DNA of 9,352 bases from Propionibacterium sp. Lineage in GTDB: Bacteria > Actinomycetota > Actinomycetes > Propionibacteriales > Propionibacteriaceae. The notes below the pieces were generated by a model that was given only the letters and a program-made list of their open reading frames with translations, ran no database searches and was not told the origin of the DNA. Made by a program: the position numbers and the translations under genes. Below, in pieces: positions 1 through 6,259 of the stretch. The stretch spans positions 1-9,352 of the forward strand of contig JAAYZP010000032.1 in NCBI GenBank assembly GCA_012514785.1, given 5' to 3'. Each line of letters opens with the position of its first letter. Position 1 is the stretch's first letter.

Positions 1-2547
1 CGCCGGGGTCGTCGCCCGGATCCCACTCGCCCGACTGGGTGGCCCTGAGGATCGCGCCCAGCGCGATCACGTCGTCGGCCTCCCGCCGGCTCCAAGGCCG
101 CTCGACGTCGCTGCCCAGGAGCGCGGATGCGACGCCGAACGCCATGATCCGCACGCCCCCGGCCGGGGTGATCAGCAGGTGGTCGGGGTCGAGGCGCTCG
201 TGGAAGATGCCCTGCGCGTGCATGGGCGCCAGCGCCTCGGCGACCTCCCGGGCGATGAAGGCGCCGTCCTGGTCGTTCAGTGGGCCGCGGGTGAGTAGCT
301 CGCTCAGCGTGGTGCCCTGCGCGTACTCGCACACGACGTAGACCCCGATGGGGCCGTCGTCGTCGAGCCGGTCGACGTCGAGCACCCGCAGGAAGCGGGA
401 GTCGGTGGCGGCGGCGCCGCGGCGGGCGGCGTTCAGCAGCGCATCACCGTCGGGGTCGCCGACGCGCATCGCGTGGATGATGACGTCGCGGGAGAGCACC
501 TGGTCGTGCGCCAGCCAGGTCTCGTAGTCGGAGCGGGCGACGAGGCAGGAGCCCAGCTGGTAGCGGACCCCGAGCACCATGTTCGGCTCGCCGAACGTCG
601 ACACGGTGGGTACGATCTCGGTGACGGAGTCCTCCCAGTCGTCCTCGTCGGGAGCGGCGGCCTCGATGCGCGTCGGGGGGTCGTCGTGCTCGTCGCGGAA
701 CAAGCCCGCCAGCATCGGCTCCGGCGATTCCGGCGACAGCGGCGCCGGGGGCTCGTCGTCGACCTCGTCCTCCTCGTCGACCGCATCGACGACGGCCGCC
801 GCGCGCGGCACCGACATCTCCTCGTGGAACTCGCCGGGCAGCGCCGGGCGCGGGCGGATGGTGGTGGGCGGATCGTCGTCGGCGACGACAGCCTCCACCG
901 GCGCCTTGTCCCTACCCCGACCGCGACGCAGCAGCTGCGAGAGGCTGCCCATCTCGCGGATCTTCAGGAGCTTGCCGATGCCGAGCGTGCACGCGAGGAT
1001 CAGGACCCCGCCGACCGCCAGCGACAGCAGCTGCCCCCAGAAGGAGCCGTCCAGCCAGTCGTCGACGAAGCGGGCGAAGAAGAACGCGGCGACGGCACCC
1101 GGCACTGCGCCCAGCCCGAGCCGGACGATGTGCATCCCGATCGCGCCGCCGTCGATGGTGGGGAGCTTGCGACGCAGCAGCTGCCAGGAGACGAACACGC
1201 CGACGAAGTAGGCCAGCGAGTAGCTGAGCGCGAGCGCGGTGGCGATGAGCGTCGGGTCGTCCACCCACCACACGAACAGGATCGCGCCGCCCGCGTTCAC
1301 GGCCGCGATGCCGATCTGCAGCAGGAACGGGGTGCGCGTGTCCTCCATCGCGTAGAACGTGCGGAGACACACGAACTGCACCGTGAACGGGATCAGCCCG
1401 ACGGCGAACGCCATCAGCGCCCAGCCCACCCAGTCGGCGTCCTCGCTGCCCTGGCCGTGGCCGAACAGGAGGTTCACCGTCGGGCTTGCGAGCGACAGGA
1501 ACACGGCGGTGGCGGGCACGATGAAGATCAGGGCGAGCCGGATGGCCTGGTCATCTCCTCGCCGACGCCGCGCATGTTGTGCGCGGCCGCGAGCCGGGAG
1601 GCATTGGGCAGCATCGCCGTGGCGAGCGACGTCGTGATCAGGGAGTGCGGCAGGATCCACAGCAGGTGCGCGCTCGAATACACCTGCACGCCGGCACCCG
1701 CGCCGCCGGCGGTGGCCGTCGTCGCGAGCCGGTTGACGACGATGAGCGCGAGCTGGTTGACCGCGACGAAGCCGAGCGTCCACTTGGTCAGCGAGAAGGT
1801 GTGGCCGAGGCCGGTGCCCTTCAGGTCGAAGCGGGGCCGGATCTTGAAGCCCACTTTCTTGATGAAGGGGATCAGCACGGCCGTCTGCGCCGCGATGCCG
1901 AGCGTGGAGCCGATGCCGAGCAGCGCGATCTGGCCGGTGGTGAACGCGGCCGACGTGTCACCCTCGTTGCCCCACACGAGCAGATAGGTGCTGAGCACGA
2001 GGATGGAGATGACGTTGTTGGCGATGGGCGCCCACATCATCGGCCCGAACTTGTCGCGCGCGTTCAGCACCTGCGCGAGCAGGAAGAAGGCGCCGTAGAA
2101 GAAGATCTGCGGCAGCGTCAGGTAGGTCAGCGCCACCATCGACGCGTACTGCTCCGCCAGCTGGGGCTCGCGCCACACGCCGTCGGAGTAGATCGTCGTG
2201 ACCACGGGGGCAGCGGCCGTCGCGATGATCGCCACCGCGCCGACGACGAGCATGAACGCCGTCATGATGCGGTTCGTGTACGCCTCGCCGCCGTCCTCGT
2301 CGTTCTTGATGGCGCGCACGATCTGCGGGACGAGCACGGTGTTGAGCGCGCCGCCGGCGAACAGGATGTAGAGCGCGTTGGGCACCATCGTCGCGATGCT
2401 GAGGATGTCGGCCTGGCGCGTGCCCTGGCCGAGGATGAACGCGATCAGCACCACCCTGAGCATCCCGAGGATCCGGGAGATCAGGGTGCCGGACGCCATG
2501 AGCGCGCTGGCCGACAACAGCTTGCGCGTGCTACTGACCTGAGCCAT
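1..2547 (-). CDS. murJ: MurJ lipid II flippase with C-terminal pseudokinase, frameshifted, 3' end beyond window
   Basis: MurJ (MviN) flips lipid II across the cytoplasmic membrane for peptidoglycan synthesis. The first 334 codons (2547 to 1546) give a polytopic protein of MOP-exporter type. Two arginines near the first helix, in SRILGMLR (R25, R31), match positions conserved in MurJ, and LPHSLITTSLATAMLP is a typical actinobacterial MurJ stretch. The frame then ends after five foreign codons (TGA at 1530-1528). Shifting by one base at 1546 restores TRAIRLALIF and further MurJ helices, and the frame stays open for about 515 codons to the window edge. After the membrane core come an acidic linker (roughly 960-600) and, from about 580, a kinase-like domain that continues off the left edge. 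This is the architecture of M. tuberculosis MviN (Rv3910). The start is ATG at 2547 with an AAGGAGG box 3 nt upstream, overlapping the DUF6049 gene by 17 nt. As written the gene is broken. Because murJ is usually essential, an artefact is likely. Confidence 0.9.
1528..1554 (-). other. Frameshift point in murJ
   Basis: Read on the minus strand, ATG ACC AGG is followed by CCATCC. Adding one G to the GG run restores ACC AGG GCC ATC (T-R-A-I) and the rest of MurJ in frame. Without it the frame hits TGA at 1530-1528. The lost base lies in a short homopolymer (GGG to GG; CCC to CC on the plus strand near 1545-1547). No X-XXY-YYZ slippery heptamer is visible here, so programmed frameshifting is not favoured over a sequencing error or a real mutation. 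Confidence 0.85.
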
Positions 2548-4276
2548 GTTCCTCCTTCGCCCGCTCCCGCTGGACCTTGCGGATGCGCCAGACGGTGCCG
2601 CCTAGCACTACTGCACCCGAGACGATGATGATGATCCAGCCGACGCGCCCGAACTCGGTCGCCGTGATTTCGATCGGCACCTCGGGGCCGAACCGCTGGC
2701 CGGCCTGCGATTCGAGCTGGGCGTGCACCGTCGTGACGCCGTTGGCGCTCGCCTGGGGCGTGAGCACGGCCGTCAGCGACTCCCCGGAACGGACCTCCAG
2801 GATGTCGGTATTGGGCACCACCAGGCGCACCGTGTTCTCGGAGCGCACGGCCACGCGGAGGTAAACGTCGAACGGGGTGGCGTTGGTGATCGTCGTGGGG
2901 AACTCGTTGGTGCGCGCGCCCATCACGAACGACGGCGAGGCCGTGAACGTGATGTCGCGCGGGTCGAAGTTGGCGGCGCGCGAGCTCTCGAGGTGCGCGA
3001 CGGCGGCGGCCTCGGAGGGGAGGTTGGTGCTGTAGGAGCTCATGATCAGCGGGCGGGTGTCGATCGCCGCGATCGGCTCGGTGCCGGGTTCGGTCGTGAG
3101 GTCCGCGCGGGCGGGTGCCCCATCGTCGAGGGCGGCGATGGCCTCCTCCAGCGCGGGCCACGGGGCCGAGTCCACGGGGAGACCGGCGGGCGGCGTCGTG
3201 GGGCCGGTGGGGTCGTCGTCGAGGACGATCGGGGCGGCGTCCTGCCCGAGGTGGTAGAAGTGGCTGGCGGCGAGGTCGGTGCCAAAGGTGAGGACGTCGT
3301 CGAACCCGGCGGGGGCGCTCGCGCCGTCCGGGACGATCGCGACGGCGGGTGCCGAGGCGAGCGGGGCCGGGGCGGCGTCGTCGGCCCAGTCGGGGACCTG
3401 GGCGCGCAGTTCCTCGGGCATGCGCAGGAGGTTCGGGTTGCCCTGCGGCAGGCGCCAGAGGCGGCCCTGCTCGTGGAGGAGATCGATGGTGTCCACGAGG
3501 GTGAGGGCGTCGGCGTTGCCGTCGTCGGCAAGGCGGCTGGCAGCCTGGTAGATCGCGGGGTCGATCACGGTGATGACGCCGCGGGGCTCGGAGGCGTCGA
3601 GGGCGGGTACGAGCCCCGCGCTCAGATAGTCGACGAACTGGGCGTCGACGGGGTTGGCGCCGTGCACCTGGGGCGGGGCGGGTGCGGTGAGCAGGTTGAC
3701 GTCGACGACGTCGAACGCCCGGCCCGACTGCGGGATCAGCGCCCGCGCCCGTCCGACACCGACGCGCTCGCCCGCCGGGTCCCCGGCGTCGTCGTCGCCA
3801 GCGTCGGCGTCCGGGTCCTCGTCCTCGCTGATGATCTCGGCCTCGAACCGCACCCCGACGATCGCGCCCAGTGCGTCGTCGGGGATGTCGAGGGCGGAGG
3901 CCGGGGCGGTCACCGTGAACGCGACGCTCGCGCCCGGCACCAGCGGGGCGTCGCCGACGAGGGCGGTGGCCGGGCCGTGGAGCGTGCCGGCGGCGTCCGC
4001 GCTGGGGGTGGCCAGCGCGACGTCGAGTTGGCTGAAGGAGGCGAGCTCGGCGTCCTGCTGCCAGAAGCTGACGGTGAGCCCGGTGAGCGGCGTCGTCGTG
4101 GAGTTGGTGTACATGCCCGTGATGCTGACGGTGGCGTCGGCGTCGATGCCATCGGGCGTGATCGAGGTGATCGTGACCTCGCCCTGGGGTCCGTCATCCG
4201 CGCGTGCGCTGCCGAACCCGACGTATGCCAGGGCCAGGGCGAGCGCGACGCAGACGAGGATCCGGGCGCGAGTCAC
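2531..4276 (-). CDS. DUF6049-family secreted, membrane-anchored protein (Rv3909-like)
   Basis: 581 aa from a GTG start. Residues 1-26 form a Sec signal peptide (basic start, Ala/Leu core, SARA before DDG). A long Ala/Pro/Asp-rich extracytoplasmic region follows. One membrane helix (about 545-563, VGWIIIIVSGAVVLGGTVW) leads to a short basic tail, so most of the protein should lie outside the membrane. A strongly acidic, probably flexible stretch sits at about 147-170. Position and topology match the DUF6049 proteins encoded directly before murJ in many actinobacteria (Rv3909 in M. tuberculosis, about 800 aa). This one is shorter. The biochemical role is unknown. The 17-nt overlap with murJ suggests a joint role in cell-wall precursor export or its control. 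The upstream gap is only 66 bp and contains a -10-like box placed for a leaderless mRNA. No Shine-Dalgarno sequence is seen before the GTG. Confidence 0.8.
   Translation of the reverse strand: MTRARILVCVALALALAYVGFGSARADDGPQGEVTITSITPDGIDADATVSITGMYTNSTTTPLTGLTVSFWQQDAELASFSQLDVALATPSADAAGTLHGPATALVGDAPLVPGASVAFTVTAPASALDIPDDALGAIVGVRFEAEIISEDEDPDADAGDDDAGDPAGERVGVGRARALIPQSGRAFDVVDVNLLTAPAPPQVHGANPVDAQFVDYLSAGLVPALDASEPRGVITVIDPAIYQAASRLADDGNADALTLVDTIDLLHEQGRLWRLPQGNPNLLRMPEELRAQVPDWADDAAPAPLASAPAVAIVPDGASAPAGFDDVLTFGTDLAASHFYHLGQDAAPIVLDDDPTGPTTPPAGLPVDSAPWPALEEAIAALDDGAPARADLTTEPGTEPIAAIDTRPLIMSSYSTNLPSEAAAVAHLESSRAANFDPRDITFTASPSFVMGARTNEFPTTITNATPFDVYLRVAVRSENTVRLVVPNTDILEVRSGESLTAVLTPQASANGVTTVHAQLESQAGQRFGPEVPIEITATEFGRVGWIIIIVSGAVVLGGTVWRIRKVQRERAKEEHGSGQ
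2551..2557 (-). promoter_or_regulatory. Ribosome binding site of murJ
   Basis: AAGGAGG lies inside the last codons of the DUF6049 gene, 3 nt before the murJ ATG (2547-2545). It is a strong match but unusually close to the start. Together with the 17-nt gene overlap it points to translational coupling of DUF6049 and murJ. Confidence 0.65.
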
Positions 4277-4282
4277 CGCTTT

Positions 4283-4288
4283 ATCGTA
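4283..4288 (-). promoter_or_regulatory. Candidate -10 box for a leaderless DUF6049-murJ transcript
   Basis: On the minus strand TACGAT is followed by AAAGCG and then the GTG start at 4276. A start of transcription seven bases after the box would fall on the first base of the GTG. There is no purine-rich ribosome site to compete with this reading. No convincing -35 hexamer is visible 16-18 nt upstream, which is common in actinobacterial promoters. Confidence 0.4.
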
Positions 4289-4342
4289 GTCGTCCGGGAT
4301 GGGCGGGCGTGCATGCCGGTGGGTGAGCCTGCGCGGATCGTG

Positions 4343-4870
4343 TCAGTGTGGGTCGGCGGCGTCGATGACCGCGGTGAGAAATTTGACCACGGCGGCCTGT
4401 TCGTCGTCGGTGAGGGTCTCGACGGCTTCCAGCTGCTTCTCCTTGTAGGAGAAGAGCAGCGCGTGCACCTCGGTCTGCGACGTGTCGGTGAGTCGGAGGG
4501 CGACGGAGCGGCGGTCGTCGGGGTGGGGAATGCGTTCCAGGTAGTGCGTGCGTTCCAGGCGGTCCACCATGGCGCTCACGGACGCGGTGGAGATGCCGAG
4601 ACGCTGGGCGAGGTCCTTCTGGCGCACCAGGCGTCCGGAGGACTGTGCCTCGAGGAGATGCCGCAGGGCGAGCATGTCGCGGTCGCCGAGGAGGATGGCC
4701 CGGCGGGTCTTTGCGCGCATCCGCTGGTCGGCGTCGCGGTATTCGCGCAACAGGCCGAGGATGTGGACGGCCTCGGTCCGTTCGCGGCCGGGGTACCAGT
4801 AGCCGACGCTCGCCCACGTGTCGTCGGCGGCGTCGTTCGGGGCGAGTTCTTTTTCGGGTGGAAGTTGCAT
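4343..4870 (-). CDS. MarR-family transcriptional regulator
   Basis: 175 aa, a winged-helix repressor or activator expected to bind DNA as a dimer. The N-terminal helices (about 30-75) and the C-terminal helix (about 135-172) would form the dimer interface. The helix-turn-helix is at about 82-108 (KDLAQRLGISTASVSAMVD) and the wing at about 110-128 with the DDRRS motif (118-122) typical of MarR. There is an N-terminal extension of about 30 residues ahead of the usual fold, rich in Asp, Trp and Tyr. The only upstream ribosome signal is a weak GGGA 9-10 nt before the ATG. It is divergent from the 5106-8067 cluster and 66 bp upstream of the DUF6049 gene. A palindrome 23 bp before its start is the probable operator, which implies autoregulation and possible control of the divergent cluster. 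No cysteine is present, so a thiol-redox sensor of OhrR type is unlikely. The ligand cannot be read from the sequence. Confidence 0.88.
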   Translation of the reverse strand: MQLPPEKELAPNDAADDTWASVGYWYPGRERTEAVHILGLLREYRDADQRMRAKTRRAILLGDRDMLALRHLLEAQSSGRLVRQKDLAQRLGISTASVSAMVDRLERTHYLERIPHPDDRRSVALRLTDTSQTEVHALLFSYKEKQLEAVETLTDDEQAAVVKFLTAVIDAADPH

Positions 4871-4893
4871 GGTTGTGTTCCCAGGAGAGAAGG

Positions 4894-4914
4894 TTTGTTA
4901 GAAAGCCTAACAAA
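4894..4914. promoter_or_regulatory. Palindromic operator, probable MarR binding site
   Basis: TTTGTTAG-AAAGC-CTAACAAA is a perfect inverted repeat with 8-bp arms and a 5-bp spacer (arm centres 13 bp apart). It is strikingly AT-rich for this genome. TTAG/CTAA half-sites in a palindrome of this size suit a winged-helix dimer of MarR type. It lies 23 bp upstream of the marR-family ATG and 191 bp upstream of the first start of the divergent cluster. Confidence 0.65.
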
Positions 4915-4933
4915 AGTCCTGGTTGTCTGGGGT

Positions 4934-4998
4934 GGGGTGACCCCGCGCCGTGCGGCCTTCGAAAATTGCATGTCACGGAATCCCGGGGTGCGACCCCG
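4934..4998. repeat. Two short GGGGTG/ACCCC inverted repeats in the divergent region
   Basis: GGGGTGACCCC (4934-4944) and CGGGGTGCGACCCCG (4984-4998) are similar hairpin-forming palindromes whose centres are about 52 bp apart, close to five helical turns. The second lies where the -35 element would be for a weak -10-like TAGTCT at 5006-5011. They could be sites for another regulator or chance GC palindromes. I see no other clear promoter between 4915 and 5105. Confidence 0.3.
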
Positions 4999-5089
4999 TC
5001 GTCGTTAGTCTGTTTACAGAACAGTTCGACAGCCTTACAGTTGGCTTCCTGAAGTCAGGGATGCGAGTGGGGCCGAACTGGACAACCGG

Positions 5090-5095
5090 AAGGAG
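5090..5095 (+). promoter_or_regulatory. Ribosome binding site ahead of ATG 5106
   Basis: AAGGAG ends 10 nt before the ATG at 5106. This is the only strong ribosome site ahead of the first gene of the cluster. It marks 5106 as the intended start, although that frame meets TGA at 5127. The 12 nt GAAGGAGACCCC recur before the DUF3618 start (6244-6255). Confidence 0.6.
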
Positions 5096-5105
5096 ACCCC
5101 TAACC

Positions 5106-5129
5106 ATGACGACAAACCCGGGATCATGA
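5106..5129 (+). other. Seven-codon reading frame cut off by in-frame TGA (original 5' end of next gene, or leader peptide)
   Basis: ATG ACG ACA AAC CCG GGA TCA TGA encodes MTTNPGS and stops. It is in the same frame as the gene annotated from 5181. The codons after the stop (IPNDDTATDAARREAERV, 5130-5183) read like the protein that follows. The TGA lies in the 5-nt loop of a CGGGAT/ATCCCG inverted repeat (5119-5135). It could be a nonsense mutation, a base-call error (for example from TGG or CGA), or a true leader peptide. The coding-like stretch after the stop favours the first two. Confidence 0.6.
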
Positions 5130-5156
5130 ATCCCGAACGACGACACAGCGACCGAT

Positions 5157-5321
5157 GCCGCACGACGAGAAGCGGAGCGGGTGGGCCACGAAGCCGCGGA
5201 TGCGGCCAGGAACGTCGCCGACACCGCCCAGCAGGAGGCCGGGCGGGTCAAGGACGATGCTGTGGATCAGGCGAAGTCGCTGGCCTCATCCGCAAGGGAC
5301 GAGGCCTACTCGCAGGCCGCC
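5157..5321 (+). repeat. Five 11-residue amphipathic repeats at the N-terminus of the first cluster protein
   Basis: From codon 5157 the protein divides without gaps into five 11-residue units, for example TAQQEAGRVKD and DAVDQAKSLAS. Ala is at positions 2 and 6 of all five units, and Val or Leu is at position 9 of the first four. This hendecad pattern is typical of long amphipathic helices that lie on membranes or form LEA-like helices. The first unit starts 24 nt before the GTG at 5181. Confidence 0.6.
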
Positions 5322-5789
5322 ACCCAGCAGGACCGGCTCGCGCAGCAGTCGCGGCTCGTCTCGGACGACCTGCACCGCATATCTCGGGGGGAGCGAGCCG
5401 AATCCGACCTGGTCAACCAGGCCGTGTCCGCGCTGGCCGATCGCGCCGAGAAGCTCACCACCAGCCTCGAGACGAAGGGGCCGGAGGATCTGCTGGACGA
5501 CGTGCGGCGCTTCGCCTCGCGTCGACCCTGGACGTTCCTCGGGATCGCCGTCGGCGTCGGGCTCGTCGCCGGACGACTGACCCGCGGACTCAAGGACGCG
5601 AACAACGACGACGACCGCGCCGCACTTTCCCGCCACGAGGACCGTCGCCAGCTGGCGGCCCGCCGCGATGCGGCAGTCCCCGCCTCGTACCCCACGCCGG
5701 CGCGCGACGTGACGGCGCCACCGACGCCGGGTGCCGGCACCACGCCCGTCGAGGGCCGCGGCGTCGTCGACCCGTGGGAGCGCCCATGA
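5181..5789 (+). CDS. Amphipathic-helix protein with one membrane segment (YqjD/ElaB-like layout), 5' end disrupted
   Basis: From GTG 5181 the product is 202 aa. Residues 1-95 are charged, Ala-rich helix with 11-residue repeats. RRPWTFLGIAVGVGLVAGRL (114-133) is a single membrane helix after an Arg-rich stretch. Residues 138-202 are a polar Pro/Thr/Asp-rich tail. I recognise this as the hypothetical protein that often precedes holin-like and DUF3618 genes in actinobacteria. The layout resembles the inner-membrane, ribosome-associated YqjD/ElaB proteins, but homology is not shown. The true start is probably ATG 5106, which has the good ribosome site. An in-frame TGA at 5127 blocks it, so 5181 is only the first open start and has a weak GGAG 4 nt away. 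The stop overlaps the next ATG (ATGA, 5786-5789), which suggests translational coupling. Confidence 0.7.
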   Translation: MGHEAADAARNVADTAQQEAGRVKDDAVDQAKSLASSARDEAYSQAATQQDRLAQQSRLVSDDLHRISRGERAESDLVNQAVSALADRAEKLTTSLETKGPEDLLDDVRRFASRRPWTFLGIAVGVGLVAGRLTRGLKDANNDDDRAALSRHEDRRQLAARRDAAVPASYPTPARDVTAPPTPGAGTTPVEGRGVVDPWERP

Positions 5790-6259
5790 CCGACCAACAG
5801 CACTGGCCGTCGCCCCCGGTGGACCCGGTGGTGCCGTCGGTCGGCCCCGAACACGACACGGAGCCCGAGGCGCGGGCCCGCGAGGAGTCGCTCGGCGAAC
5901 TCTTCTCGAGCTTCACCGACAACGCCTCGAGCCTGTTCCGCCAGGAAGTGCAGCTCGCGAAAGCCGAAGCGACCGCGTCGGTCAAGCAGGCGTTGGCCGG
6001 CGTCGGCATGTTCGTCGGGGCCGCGCTGGGCGCGCTGCTCCTGCTCATCTTCGCCTCGACGGCCCTGATGTGGGCGCTGGCGGAGGCAATGCACCTCGGA
6101 TGGGCGGCGCTGATCGTCGCAGTGATCTGGGGGGTCGTCGCCGCGATCCTCGCTGTCGTCGGCAAGAGCCGGCTGCAGGAGATGCAGGGCCTCGAACAGA
6201 CGCAGGAAACCCTCCAGGAGATACCCCCCACACTGAACCCCAAGAAGGAGACCCCATGA
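5786..6259 (+). CDS. Holin-like two-pass membrane protein (phage holin superfamily III, DUF1469 type)
   Basis: 157 aa. A disordered acidic N-terminus (1-35) is followed by an amphipathic helix containing FRQEVQLAKAEA (51-62), the family signature R-x-E-x-x-L-A-K-A-E. Two membrane helices (about 72-98 and 105-126) and a Gln/Glu-rich tail follow. This family was named after phage holins, but in actinobacteria it is usually a chromosomal membrane protein next to DUF3618. I see no lysin or phage gene here, so a lysis role is unlikely. Its job is unknown; a membrane-shaping or stress role is an inference. It overlaps both neighbours by ATGA (5786-5789 and 6256-6259), so the three genes are almost certainly translated from one message. 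Confidence 0.82.
   Translation: MTDQQHWPSPPVDPVVPSVGPEHDTEPEARAREESLGELFSSFTDNASSLFRQEVQLAKAEATASVKQALAGVGMFVGAALGALLLLIFASTALMWALAEAMHLGWAALIVAVIWGVVAAILAVVGKSRLQEMQGLEQTQETLQEIPPTLNPKKETP

Noticed and set aside
1528..1554. Programmed -1 frameshift in murJ
   Set aside because: No slippery heptamer at the switch point, and MurJ is not known to need frameshifting.
473..5008. Long plus-strand open frames (473-1987 and 2723-5008) opposite murJ, DUF6049 and marR
   Set aside because: Their products are low-complexity Arg/Gly/Val/Glu-rich strings with no domain, as expected antisense to GC-rich genes; the minus-strand frames match known families.
5018..5027. GAACAGTTC as a LexA/SOS box
   Set aside because: The actinobacterial LexA box needs four bases between GAAC and GTTC; here there is one.
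5126..5785. ATG at 5126 as an upstream start fused to the holin-like gene
   Set aside because: The frame from 5126 to 5785 gives Arg/Gly/Pro-rich nonsense, while the other frame shows the repeat protein with a membrane helix. The holin-like gene starts properly at 5786.
5786..6259. Holin-like gene as a prophage remnant
   Set aside because: No lysin, integrase or structural gene nearby; this family is common as a chromosomal partner of DUF3618 in actinobacteria.
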